Assembly (NCBI GenBank): GCA_029262795.1
Contig: JAJCYT010000027.1
Coordinates: 118,962-182,961 of the forward strand
Direction: 5' to 3'
Length of the DNA: 64,000 nucleotides
Source: Candidatus Fraserbacteria bacterium
Lineage (GTDB): Bacteria > Bipolaricaulota > Bipolaricaulia > RBG-16-55-9 > JAJCYT01
How positions within the stretch are numbered: the first letter of the stretch is position 1; every line of letters starts with the position of its first letter. A program made the translations under genes and the position numbers. Shown here piece after piece: positions 9,179 to 17,545 of this stretch. The notes below the pieces were generated by a model, which saw nothing but the letters and a program-made list of their open reading frames with translations, had not been told where the DNA came from and ran no database searches.

Positions 9179-9769
9179 TCAAGTTCCTGCTGTCTGGTCT
9201 AAAAAATTTTGGATCATTTGTAATCCGGATTCAGTCAAGATGGATTCAGGGTGAAATTGTACCCCCTCAATGGAGTAATCACGATGCCGAACACCCATTA
9301 TTTCACCATCTTCAGTGTGGGCGGTGATTTTTAAACATTCAGGAATAGCTTCACCATCTAGAGCCAATGAGTGATAGCGGGCAATTTTTAATGGATTCTG
9401 CAAGCCATGAAAAACACCTTTACCATCATGTTTGATGGTCGAACTTTTGCCATGCATCAATTGTTTGGCTGAGATGACTGAAGCACCAAACAACGCGCCG
9501 ATGCCTTGACATCCTAAACAAACACCAAGAGTCGGTACATTTTTTGAGATTGATTTGAGCAAATCCATGCCAACACCCAAGCAGTCTGGGGTGTTGCCAG
9601 GATTGCCTGGGCCTGGAGAAATCACCAATCGATCTGGATTCAGCGACTTGATGGTATCCACATCCACTTGGTCATTGCGGAATGTTTGTACATCCGCGCC
9701 ACACTCACCCAGATATTGAACCAGGTTGTAGGTGAAGGAGTCATAGTTATCAATCATTACAACTTTCAT
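9179..9769 (-). CDS. trpG: Anthranilate synthase glutamine amidotransferase component
   Basis: 196 residues. It supplies ammonia from glutamine to TrpE. The class I amidotransferase triad is visible: nucleophile Cys84 in GVCLGCQ, and His and Glu in VQFHPES near residue 172. SPGPGNPG near 51 is the oxyanion-region motif. One oddity: the usual GVCLGHQ reads GVCLGCQ, with Cys87 replacing the conserved His. The start overlaps the trpE stop by 4 bases (ATGA), so the two subunits should be made in equal amounts. It may also serve PabB. Confidence 0.93.
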   Translation of the reverse strand: MKVVMIDNYDSFTYNLVQYLGECGADVQTFRNDQVDVDTIKSLNPDRLVISPGPGNPGNTPDCLGVGMDLLKSISKNVPTLGVCLGCQGIGALFGASVISAKQLMHGKSSTIKHDGKGVFHGLQNPLKIARYHSLALDGEAIPECLKITAHTEDGEIMGVRHRDYSIEGVQFHPESILTESGLQMIQNFLDQTAGT

Positions 9770-11190
9770 ACTTCACCCCCTGGGGTGGTGAACACTTCAC
9801 GCATCGGGCCGAGTTTGTGTTCGGTTTCGTGAAATTCATTTTTCGGCACAGAGTCGGACACAATCCCTGCGCCCGCTTGCAGGAAAATTTTGTCACCACT
9901 GAAAAATGCAGTGCGAATGGCAATGGCTGTATCAATATTTCCGTTCAATGAAAAATAGCCGACCACACCTGCGTATGGTCCGCGAGGTGGTTTTTCCAAT
10001 TCGTTAATGATTTCCATCGCACGAACTTTTGGTGCGCCACTGACTGTGCCTGCAGGGTAGATAGACGTGAGTGCATCAATGCCGTCGCAATCTTCTCTCA
10101 AGGTTCCCTGAACACAGGAGACGATATGCTGAACATGGCTAAAGCCTTCGACCTCCATGAACTGAGTCACTTTTACTGAGCCTATTTCAGCAACTCTGCC
10201 TACATCATTTCGGGCAAGGTCTACAAGCATGATGTGTTCGGCGATTTCTTTTTCATCGCCCATCAAATCTTCAGCGAGGCGTTGTTGTTCTTCAGGGGAT
10301 TTACCCAAAGGTCGGGTGCCCGCAATGGGATATGTGGATACCGTTTTACCCTGAACCGACACCAGCATTTCAGGGCTGGAACCAGCGATGGCGCGATCCT
10401 TGAAATCCAGATAGTACATATAAGGCGACGGGTTCATATTTCTGAGCTTTCCATATGCTTGAAGCGGGTCGCCTTCAAAAGTTCCTTCAAGTTGGCGGGA
10501 CAAGACGATTTGATACGCTTCGCCTTGCCGAATCGCTTCTTTTGCATGGAAGACTGCATCTTCAAATTCTGCCTGTTCTGTGTCACATGTGAATGATTCG
10601 CATACAAACCGAACTTGCTCTGGCTGATTTGATTCAAGCAGTTTTAAAAAATCGTCACTGCGATCTTCAGCATGAGAGAAATAAAAAGCTTGATTGGCAT
10701 GATGATCAAACACAATACCATCGAGATACAATCCCAATTCCACATCTGGAAACACGTGTGCTCGATCTGGTTTTGGAACTCGTTCGACGTAAGAAATGAA
10801 ATCATAACCCACATATCCGACCAAGCCACCGAGGTATTTGACTTCAGAAAATTCCTCGATGTGGTGATGTTTAAGCAATGTACGCAGATAGTCTAAAAAA
10901 TCTTTGCCCTTACAAACGGCCTCATCATCATTAAACACAGTGTCATTTTCGAGATGAATCAAAGCCTGTGGACCAAATCCAAGAAAGGTGTATTCGGCCA
11001 GTCGTTCTACCCCTGGCGCACTTTCCAAAATAAAACTTTGCTCAAAATGAGAACGCAACATTTGATAACATTCAAATGGATCGGCGATTGAAATAGGCTT
11101 GATGTTAAATGTAGATGATTCAATCAGCGAATGAAAAACAGAATTAGATATTTCGGAAGGAGACGTTGAAGCGAGGCCAAAGGCGACCAC
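9766..11190 (-). CDS. trpE: Anthranilate synthase component I
   Basis: 474 residues. It makes anthranilate from chorismate with TrpG. The chorismate-binding core has PIAGTRPLG near residue 290; the PIAGT form marks TrpE rather than PabB. It also has [10 protein letters not shown] and the C-terminal [10 protein letters not shown]. The only upstream in-frame start seen is GTG 11190, preceded by AAAGG but with very short spacing. The strong Shine-Dalgarno nearby instead fits an out-of-frame ATG at 11209 (separate entry). So the start is uncertain and the gene may depend on that short ORF. Confidence 0.92.
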   Translation of the reverse strand: MVAFGLASTSPSEISNSVFHSLIESSTFNIKPISIADPFECYQMLRSHFEQSFILESAPGVERLAEYTFLGFGPQALIHLENDTVFNDDEAVCKGKDFLDYLRTLLKHHHIEEFSEVKYLGGLVGYVGYDFISYVERVPKPDRAHVFPDVELGLYLDGIVFDHHANQAFYFSHAEDRSDDFLKLLESNQPEQVRFVCESFTCDTEQAEFEDAVFHAKEAIRQGEAYQIVLSRQLEGTFEGDPLQAYGKLRNMNPSPYMYYLDFKDRAIAGSSPEMLVSVQGKTVSTYPIAGTRPLGKSPEEQQRLAEDLMGDEKEIAEHIMLVDLARNDVGRVAEIGSVKVTQFMEVEGFSHVQHIVSCVQGTLREDCDGIDALTSIYPAGTVSGAPKVRAMEIINELEKPPRGPYAGVVGYFSLNGNIDTAIAIRTAFFSGDKIFLQAGAGIVSDSVPKNEFHETEHKLGPMREVFTTPGGEV

Positions 11191-11209
11191 CCTTTACATT
11201 GAAGTTCAT
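11144..11209 (-). CDS. Possible 21-codon leader ORF overlapping the trpE start
   Basis: ATG at 11209 follows an excellent ribosome-binding site (AGAGGTGAT, 11213-11221) and about 43 bases of predicted 5' leader. It encodes 21 residues with one Trp codon, then TAA at 11144-11146, 44 bases inside trpE in another frame. It is not a classic attenuator peptide, because it lacks tandem Trp and has no terminator pair. It could couple translation to trpE, or it could mark a frameshift or sequence error at the true trpE start. Confidence 0.4.
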   Translation of the reverse strand: MNFNVKGGRLWPRFNVSFRNI

Positions 11210-11258
11210 GCTGATCACCTCTTTCTATAAACTTGTAGCGACAATTCATTTTTCGCGG

Positions 11259-11287
11259 ATTATAGGTGTGGATCAAAAAATTGTCAA
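11259..11287 (-). promoter_or_regulatory. Consensus sigma-70 promoter of the trp operon
   Basis: On the minus strand TTGACA (11282-11287) and TATAAT (11259-11264) are separated by 17 bp, a full match to the sigma-70 consensus. Transcription would start near 11252, leaving a short leader before the ATG at 11209. No Trp-repressor palindrome was recognised. Confidence 0.85.
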
Positions 11288-11365
11288 CCTACGAAAATCC
11301 AAAAATCTTTGGTATATTGCCAATGTTCGCCAGCGTGTGAACAATTTACTTCAGGGTGATTTGTG

Positions 11366-12211
11366 ATGATTCACAAACGAAAATTTCAGGTTCGGATTTA
11401 TGAATGCGATTCTTTGGGGCATGTCAATAACGCTGTCTATCTAAAATATTTGCAACAATCGATGCTCGAAGCCGCTGGCCTGGGTCGAGCCTGGGTGCAG
11501 CATCATGAAGAAATTTGGGTGCTGCGGCGCATGAGTCTTCAGTATGTAAAGCCCGCTTTCTTTGGTGATGAGTTGGATGTGTCCACTTGGGTGTCTGACA
11601 TCAGCAAGGCCAGTGCAATTTGGCAATACACGATTTATCGAGGTGAGGAATTGCTGTTGCGCGGTCAGGCTGAGTGGGTGTGGGTCAATGCGCTCACACG
11701 AAAACCAGAGCGTGTTCCGAAAAGTTTTGTGCAAGAGGTTGAGAAAAGTCCAGAAGTGGTTTTAAAACCTGCCAATCCACCTGAGGAAAATGTGAAGGGT
11801 GACTTATTCCACTGGCAACACCGTGTTCGACGGTATGAGTTGGATGTGATGCAGCACGTCAATTTTTCCAGCTATCTCAACTGGATTGAAGAAGCGATGT
11901 TTCAATCGTTCGAACACAATGGGTGGGGCATTGACCGCATGAAAGAAGAAAATTTCTTTATGGTGCAAATCCGTCACGAATCCGAATATGCGGCTCCGGC
12001 GAGGCATGGTGATCTCATTTTAGGCACCAGTCGATCTTTCTGGATGGGCAAGGTAAGAGGCACCTGGCTTCACGAACTGCATCACGGAGAAACAGGCGAG
12101 TTGCTGTTTCGAGATTATTCCACTGGCGCATTTCTCACACTGGAAGGGCGGCCCACTCGACTTCCGGAGCAAATGATGAAAGACGTGGCCAGAGGTGGCA
12201 CGCTGGATTAA
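11366..12211 (+). CDS. Double hotdog acyl-CoA thioesterase-like protein
   Basis: 281 residues made of two hotdog domains in tandem. The first has YECDSLGHVNNAVYLKY near residue 11; the second has YELDVMQHVNFSSYLNW near residue 155. Both match the 4-hydroxybenzoyl-CoA thioesterase/YbgC pattern (Asp-x-x-x-His-Val-Asn), with Asp and His kept in each half. It probably hydrolyses an acyl-CoA; the chain type is unknown. The ATG at 11366 is favoured over the GTG 3 bases earlier because AGGGTGAT (11353-11360) fits it. It diverges from trpE and its stop shares bases with the stop of the convergent MFS gene. Confidence 0.85.
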   Translation: MIHKRKFQVRIYECDSLGHVNNAVYLKYLQQSMLEAAGLGRAWVQHHEEIWVLRRMSLQYVKPAFFGDELDVSTWVSDISKASAIWQYTIYRGEELLLRGQAEWVWVNALTRKPERVPKSFVQEVEKSPEVVLKPANPPEENVKGDLFHWQHRVRRYELDVMQHVNFSSYLNWIEEAMFQSFEHNGWGIDRMKEENFFMVQIRHESEYAAPARHGDLILGTSRSFWMGKVRGTWLHELHHGETGELLFRDYSTGAFLTLEGRPTRLPEQMMKDVARGGTLD

Positions 12212-13539
12212 TCTGCCGCTTGAGTGCCCACTTCATTTTGTGGCACTGTGTCTATATGTGTGGCTTGTGGCAGGCCTTGACCGGCAGAAGCACCTTGGCA
12301 TCCTAAATTGCCGACAAATCGATCGGCAGGATCTTTGAGGTTTCTTAACAGCAGCAGCAATGGCAAAGTCAATAGGGTGACGAAACCGCCGTAGACAAAC
12401 CCATTGGAGATGGATTGAAATTGTGCCACATAACCAAGCCCCGCTTGGTTCGCAACGCTGCCGCCATTGCTGATCAAAGAACTGAAAGAGATGACGGTGG
12501 CGCGTTGTTCTGTTGGAATCAACTGGTGCATGTAAGCTTGACGCACAGGGCCTATCACGCCCAACGTGCCAGCTAAAATAATCAGCAGTGAAGAAGCGAT
12601 CCAAAAGTTATTAACCAAGCCAATGGAGACAGCGGCAATGGTGAGAACGACAGAAGCACACAACAGTAGTGTGGTTCGATGACCACAAAAGCGAGTGAAC
12701 CATTCCACAATCGAGTTACCAATGATGGTTGCAACTGCGATCAGCGAAGTAATTACACCTGCCACCCACACCAGATTTTGTCCTAAGAGTTCTAAAAAAT
12801 AAGGCTGCCATGCATAAAACGCCCATGACAGAAAACCAGCCTGAAACATTGATACCAAAATGAGAAGGCGAATCGACTGTTGTTGCCAGCCAAAGGTAAC
12901 ACTGGCTCGAACAATTTTGACCATTTCTTCGGGCACTTCTTTTATGGTGAGTTTTTTTGCTGTGAAGCCAATGTCGTGCATCACGAAATAAGCAATCACA
13001 AACACCATCGCCGTCAATCCTGCCCGGACCCAGAAAGGCAGCAGGATATCGAAGCTGCCGAGCAAACCGCCGCCGATTGAACCAAGCAGCATGGCCGCAC
13101 CAGTGATCATGGCGCTTTGAGCAAACACGTGATCCAAAGGGCTTTCGTAACCAGTGGCTTTGAGCGCATCGACAAGCCAGGCTTCCACTGCACCCGAGTA
13201 AAACGTGAATCCCAGGCCTAACACAATTGAGGCCAGAATGAACAGAATCAAATCGCCGCCTGCAACTGCTGCACCCAAATACCCCAACGTACCAATGAAG
13301 ACCAACACAATGCTCAACAAAAATGAGAGTCGTCTGCCTTTGGTGTCTGCGACCACACCAGTTGGGATTTCGAACAAGGCCATGCTGGCAGTGAACACAG
13401 CATTGGCAATGAAAACTTCACCGATGCTCAATCCCGCTTCAATAAGAAAAAGCGTGTTTACACCCCAAATGACGGATGCTGAAAGCGTATAGAGTCCGGC
13501 GATGAGTTGATAATTACGGATAATTTTTTGTGGGGTCAT
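12208..13539 (-). CDS. MFS transporter
   Basis: 443 residues with about 12 predicted membrane segments and the loop 2-3 signature (ADTKGRR, near residue 65) of the major facilitator superfamily. The C-terminal 45 residues are hydrophilic and look unstructured. The substrate cannot be inferred; drug or small-metabolite export is the commonest role for this type. No good Shine-Dalgarno lies before the ATG. A GC-rich hairpin (13548-13570) sits just upstream between this gene and the CDGSH gene and may affect its expression. Confidence 0.85.
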   Translation of the reverse strand: MTPQKIIRNYQLIAGLYTLSASVIWGVNTLFLIEAGLSIGEVFIANAVFTASMALFEIPTGVVADTKGRRLSFLLSIVLVFIGTLGYLGAAVAGGDLILFILASIVLGLGFTFYSGAVEAWLVDALKATGYESPLDHVFAQSAMITGAAMLLGSIGGGLLGSFDILLPFWVRAGLTAMVFVIAYFVMHDIGFTAKKLTIKEVPEEMVKIVRASVTFGWQQQSIRLLILVSMFQAGFLSWAFYAWQPYFLELLGQNLVWVAGVITSLIAVATIIGNSIVEWFTRFCGHRTTLLLCASVVLTIAAVSIGLVNNFWIASSLLIILAGTLGVIGPVRQAYMHQLIPTEQRATVISFSSLISNGGSVANQAGLGYVAQFQSISNGFVYGGFVTLLTLPLLLLLRNLKDPADRFVGNLGCQGASAGQGLPQATHIDTVPQNEVGTQAAD

Positions 13540-13547
13540 AAATGATT

Positions 13548-13570
13548 GGGGCGAGAATGAACCTCGCCCC
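13548..13570 (-). terminator. GC-rich hairpin before the MFS start
   Basis: An 8-bp stem GGGGCGAG/CTCGCCCC with a 7-base loop ends 8 bases upstream of the MFS ATG on the minus strand. No T-run follows. It may be a weak terminator of the CDGSH transcript or a translational control hairpin. Confidence 0.4.
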
Positions 13571-13578
13571 GTATGAAA

Positions 13579-13791
13579 TTAGGACGTGTGGATCTCGCCT
13601 TTGGCGGCTTCAAAACCCTTTTCTTTGTGCGTGCCGTCACAGAAAGGGTGGATAGGAGAGTGACCGCAGCGGCATAGGGCGAGCCAGTTTTGATCCTTTT
13701 GTTCTTCCTGGCCTTCGGCATTAACGTACTTGCCAGGGCCTTTGATCAGAATGGGGCCATTCTCCATCAATTGGATGTTTGGTTCGCTCAT
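13579..13791 (-). CDS. CDGSH-type iron-sulfur protein
   Basis: 70 residues with the full CDGSH cluster-binding motif: Cys40, Cys42, Ser45, Pro49, Cys51, Asp-Gly and His55. This binds a redox-active [2Fe-2S] cluster through three Cys and one His, as in mitoNEET-like proteins. No membrane anchor is seen, so it is cytosolic. Bacterial single-domain members are thought to act in redox or iron handling. GGAGG precedes the ATG. It heads a possible two-gene unit with the MFS transporter. Confidence 0.9.
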   Translation of the reverse strand: MSEPNIQLMENGPILIKGPGKYVNAEGQEEQKDQNWLALCRCGHSPIHPFCDGTHKEKGFEAAKGEIHTS

Positions 13792-14063
13792 CTTGTCGCC
13801 TCCGTTACGAAAAATTGGGTGGGTTCATCTTATGTCAGAAAACAATTTCCCGCAAACCTAGCGAAAAAGAGACGTTGTTGACGTCTGTATCACACTCGGG
13901 TTGTCGCCCAAGTAACTTTTTGAAATCCGCAATGGGACTAACATTGAGGCATTAAAAAGGAAAAGACCGTCTAATGTAATGGACCCTACATTCTGAGTTC
14001 AGTAAAAGATCAACGGATGGACTTAAACAGGGGTTGAAACTTGAGGTCACAAGGAGGATTTCC

Positions 14064-15350
14064 ATGCACAGAAACAAGTTGATTGTTTCTCTCGTTCTAT
14101 TGTTTGCATTACTGGTTTCGCCATTGGCATTTGCCAGCGAATATTATGATGAAGGTTTCGGGCTGAGCCGTGAAGATTTTAGAGATCATAACAAGGTGAT
14201 TGTTTACCTGGATATGTATCCTGAAAAAGTCGATTACCTTCCCGAACTTCTGGTGGTTGCATTGCTTAGCTACATTGAAGCCGAAGAATATGTGGCGCAG
14301 GGCTATGATTTGTACATCCTTCATCGCGTGAAATTCACACTGAACATGCACCTGCTCGATTTGCAGTTAGACCGCATGTTGAGTGGTAGCACACTCACGC
14401 CAGAAGGCTATGAGCATGAATCTAAGTCTGACAAGAAACACCACGGTAAAGCCAATGCCAAAGACGGCGTGTATGTAAACACTGCTGAAGTCACGGCCAA
14501 AGGCCCCATCGACACTGTGGTGTACGATGACGACAAAGCCGTGGTCGAAGCCATGCACCCTGGCATTGATATCGTAAAAAGCCCTAAACAGCAGATGGTG
14601 GTGGCTGGTAAAGCTGTTGAGTTTGAAGTGACCATCACCAACAGCGGCGATGTGGAACTGTTCAAAATCAAAGTGATGGACCCACAGGCCCCTGAATGTG
14701 AAGCCGAAGTGGATCATCTGTACCCAGGCGAAAGCGTTTATTACTACTGTGAAGTGATCGCCTATGGTGACTTTAACAACATTGCCACTGTGACGGGCTA
14801 TGACCCACACGGCGGCGCAGTTGTGGACACAGATGAAGCTTATGTGGACACCATCAATCCATCAATCAAAGTTGAAAAGACGCCAAGTGTGACCTGGGCT
14901 GTGCCTGGGAAACCTGTTGTGTTCACGATTACCGTGACCAACACCGGCGATGTGCCTTTGTATGATGTACAGGTGAGTGACGCTTCTGCACCTCAGTGCG
15001 AACGCTTGATCAGCCACCTCGAAGTGCTGGCAACCATCAGCTACGACTGCATCGTGGTCATCGGTGAAGATGGCTATAACGGTCAAGGCGTGGAACATCA
15101 AAGAATGGACCGCTACGAAGACCGTGGCAGCGACCATAAAGCTCGCGCTGGCCATAAAGGCGATCACTATGACGATTACGACCCCCGCTACGGCGAACTG
15201 GTCGCTGTGGAAACCTTTGGTTCAAAACTGGGTTGCCAGTTGCATCAGGACTTGGCCATGATTCAGTCCAAAGGCACGGGTTTGTTCATCACGCCATGTG
15301 ATACAGATGAATATGGAGAATGGAATTATAAGGTCTGGAAAGCATCCTAA
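14064..15350 (+). CDS. Secreted DUF11-type repeat protein with His/Asp-rich tail
   Basis: 428 residues. A signal peptide is followed by an uncharacterised helical region (residues 25-115) and two Ig-like DUF11 repeats (about 180-265 and 275-345). Each repeat has VEFEVTITNSGDV or VVFTITVTNTGDV cores and two Cys likely to form a disulfide. A short region rich in His, Asp, Arg and Lys follows (about 350-380), and no anchor was recognised at the C-terminus. DUF11 repeats form stalks in surface proteins. AAGGAGG at 14051 fixes ATG 14064; the longer frame from 14034 is unlikely. A strong terminator follows. Confidence 0.8.
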   Translation: MHRNKLIVSLVLLFALLVSPLAFASEYYDEGFGLSREDFRDHNKVIVYLDMYPEKVDYLPELLVVALLSYIEAEEYVAQGYDLYILHRVKFTLNMHLLDLQLDRMLSGSTLTPEGYEHESKSDKKHHGKANAKDGVYVNTAEVTAKGPIDTVVYDDDKAVVEAMHPGIDIVKSPKQQMVVAGKAVEFEVTITNSGDVELFKIKVMDPQAPECEAEVDHLYPGESVYYYCEVIAYGDFNNIATVTGYDPHGGAVVDTDEAYVDTINPSIKVEKTPSVTWAVPGKPVVFTITVTNTGDVPLYDVQVSDASAPQCERLISHLEVLATISYDCIVVIGEDGYNGQGVEHQRMDRYEDRGSDHKARAGHKGDHYDDYDPRYGELVAVETFGSKLGCQLHQDLAMIQSKGTGLFITPCDTDEYGEWNYKVWKAS

Positions 15351-15382
15351 CCTTATCACCTCAACACCCAACCTCATTTCAT

Positions 15383-15420
15383 ATAGGCCCCAGGAACTCT
15401 CCTGGGGCCTATAATTTTTT
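15383..15420 (+). terminator. Rho-independent terminator after the DUF11 protein gene
   Basis: A perfect 12-bp stem (15383-15394 and 15401-15412), rich in G and C, with a 6-base loop, followed by a run of T from 15415. Confidence 0.92.
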
Positions 15421-15502
15421 ATTAAAGCCATAGAATTTATGGTGTTTGACGGAGGGGGATATTGTGTTGGTTTTAGCGTTGCTTCGATTGAGCTTTGCTA
15501 AT

Positions 15503-15676
15503 TTAAGCGACCTCTTTGATGCGTTGTTTAATTTCTCTTCGAACTTCTTTAAGATCTGCAATCAGTTCTTCACAATCCGCAAGCCAGCCGGTGAGGTCCA
15601 CCATGTCCTGCTGCTTAAACTCTTCACTGACCAACCAGCGTTTCCAGCTTTCTAAAGAATCTAATTTGGGTCTCAA
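15503..15676 (-). CDS. Possible small charged helical protein
   Basis: A 57-codon frame starts with TTG at 15676, 5 bases after GAGG, and ends with TAA at 15503. The translation is strongly helical and charged, with three Trp and a C-terminal stretch of alternating Glu, Lys and Arg (like EVRREIKQRIKEV). That is what real small proteins look like rather than random frames. No family was recognised. It sits alone between the DUF11 terminator and the HIT gene. An ATG start is absent, so it remains tentative. Confidence 0.45.
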   Translation of the reverse strand: MRPKLDSLESWKRWLVSEEFKQQDMVDLTGWLADCEELIADLKEVRREIKQRIKEVA

Positions 15677-15732
15677 TTTAACCTCAATTCACTCATGTGA
15701 AACTTAAATAAAAAAATGGTTTCGACTGTAAA

Positions 15733-16185
15733 TTATGCTGAATCTAATATCAATTGATCAAGGTTTTTATGAATGCTATCCTTTAAGTCGCCATGTTCTT
15801 TTTCGCTATATTCAATAGCATTTTCCCAATCATAAAACCAAATTGGCCCTTTTCTAAATTTATCAGGTTCGGTGAGAAAACGAGGAAAAATATGAGCGTG
15901 TAAAGCGGTCTCACTATTTCCAAGTATTTCATAATTTATTAAATAGCAACCAGTGGTTTTCATTATTGCATCACCAATTAATGACATTTCAAACAAGAAT
16001 TGCTTTCTTTTCTCAAAAGAAAGGTCATTTAACGTTGGAACGACAGGATCAGCCAAAAGCAGACTATAACCCTCAAGAAATTGAACATCGCCAATAACTG
16101 CCCACCCGCTATTCATTTTGCGAATTACATAGGGATTTGTTCCATTCCTTGCTTTCTCAACTCTTTCATGAATTAAAGTTTTCAT
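15733..16185 (-). CDS. HIT-like protein with a degenerate histidine triad
   Basis: 150 residues. The overall pattern and the motif LHAHIFPRF (His96, His98) match HIT-family nucleotide hydrolases or transferases. The first His of the usual His-x-His-x-His triad is replaced by Ala94, while the presumed nucleophile His96 and the last His98 remain. Activity on nucleotides such as AppppA-like substrates is possible but uncertain. Base composition is visibly more AT-rich than purB and ribD next to it, which hints at recent transfer. It lies 46 bp after purB, same strand. Confidence 0.7.
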   Translation of the reverse strand: MKTLIHERVEKARNGTNPYVIRKMNSGWAVIGDVQFLEGYSLLLADPVVPTLNDLSFEKRKQFLFEMSLIGDAIMKTTGCYLINYEILGNSETALHAHIFPRFLTEPDKFRKGPIWFYDWENAIEYSEKEHGDLKDSIHKNLDQLILDSA

Positions 16186-16231
16186 AGATATAGTTCCTCA
16201 ACAATGATTATAAGCTGATCTAATAAGAAAT

Positions 16232-17509
16232 TTATTCAAATCTTTGGAAGATTGTGTCAATATGCTTGAGAGAATAGGCAGGGCTGAACAGATGTTCAAT
16301 TTCGCCTGAATCAAGATACTTAGAAATCACTTCATCTTTGAGAAGTAAATCCTGAAGCGGTGAATCCACATCCACCTGCATTGAGATATCACGGATGCGC
16401 TCGTGTGCTTGAGCACGCGGCATGCCTTTTTGAATCAAGGTCAGTAGCACGGCTTGGGAGGAAATTAACCCTTGTGTCATGGACATATTTTTTGTCATCC
16501 GATCTTCATCCACCTGAAGGGCTTCGATGAGTTTCTTGGTGCGAACCACCATGTAGTGTGCCATTGTGAAAGAGTCTGGTATCACAATGCGTTCAACTGA
16601 AGAATTGGCAATGTCCCGTTCGTGCCAGGTGGCAACAGATTCGAGTTCGGCATGAAGATTCGCGCGAAGGATTCTGGACAATCCTGTGAGTGTTTCTGCC
16701 GAGATAGGATTCTTTTTGTGCGGCATTGAGCTGGATCGATGTGCCCCCTGCTCAAAAATTTCTGAAATCTCAGTACGCGACAAATGGCGAATTTCGACTA
16801 CAATTCGTTCGATGGTCGTTCCCAAAATCGCCAGTGCGCTCAGGGCTTCTGAGTAGCGGTCGCGCTGCAAAATCTGGCTGGAAATTTTGGCAGGTTCCAA
16901 CCCCATTGATGCACAGGCCATTTGTTCCACCTGCGGATCAATATTGGCGTACGTGCCAACGGAACCCGAACACTGACCGACGGCCACCACTTTTTGAGCG
17001 CTGATAAGTCTTGCTTTATCTCGCTCAAGCTGTGAATACCAGTTCAGAATTTTCAGTCCGAAGGTGATAGGCTCGGCGTGCATGCCGTGAGTTCGTCCGA
17101 CCATCAATGTTGTTTTATATTCAAAGGCGCGTTTCTTGAGGCTGACCAATAATGAATCCACTTCTTCAAGCAGCCAGCCAAAGGCGGTGTTCATTGCTAG
17201 AGAATTTGCTGTGTCCACCACGTCGGAGGCTGTCAGGCCCATGTGTAGCCAGCGCCCTGGCTCGCCTGCGATTTCTTCCAGCGAACGGACGAATGACAAA
17301 ACGTCGTGTTTGATTTCGGCTTCGATTTCGGCAATGCGTTCCAGATTGATCGTGGCGCAGGATTGAACGGCTTCAAACACGCCCTCAGGCACCTGACCAA
17401 GTTTGCTCTGGGCATCCAGCACGGCGAGTTCTACCTGAAGCCAGCGTTCGTACTTGGCTTGCTCAGTCCACAAATCCTTCATCGGCGACAGCGAATAACG
17501 ATCAATCAT
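16232..17509 (-). CDS. purB: Adenylosuccinate lyase
   Basis: 425 residues. It acts twice in purine synthesis, releasing fumarate from SAICAR and from adenylosuccinate. The fumarase/aspartase signature SSSMPHKKNP near residue 254 and the upstream TSSDV-like element (LTASDVVDT, near 92) identify the family. GRTHGMHAEP near 138 carries a catalytic His. Length is typical of the bacterial 430-residue form. ribD lies just upstream on the same strand. Confidence 0.95.
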   Translation of the reverse strand: MIDRYSLSPMKDLWTEQAKYERWLQVELAVLDAQSKLGQVPEGVFEAVQSCATINLERIAEIEAEIKHDVLSFVRSLEEIAGEPGRWLHMGLTASDVVDTANSLAMNTAFGWLLEEVDSLLVSLKKRAFEYKTTLMVGRTHGMHAEPITFGLKILNWYSQLERDKARLISAQKVVAVGQCSGSVGTYANIDPQVEQMACASMGLEPAKISSQILQRDRYSEALSALAILGTTIERIVVEIRHLSRTEISEIFEQGAHRSSSMPHKKNPISAETLTGLSRILRANLHAELESVATWHERDIANSSVERIVIPDSFTMAHYMVVRTKKLIEALQVDEDRMTKNMSMTQGLISSQAVLLTLIQKGMPRAQAHERIRDISMQVDVDSPLQDLLLKDEVISKYLDSGEIEHLFSPAYSLKHIDTIFQRFE

Positions 17510-17545
17510 GTGGTCAGTATAGACAGCAGGCCAAAATGTCTCAAT

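Noticed and set aside
14034-14063. Upstream start for the DUF11 protein
   Set aside because: It would include the AAGGAGG ribosome site in the coding region and spoil the signal peptide; ATG 14064 is better.
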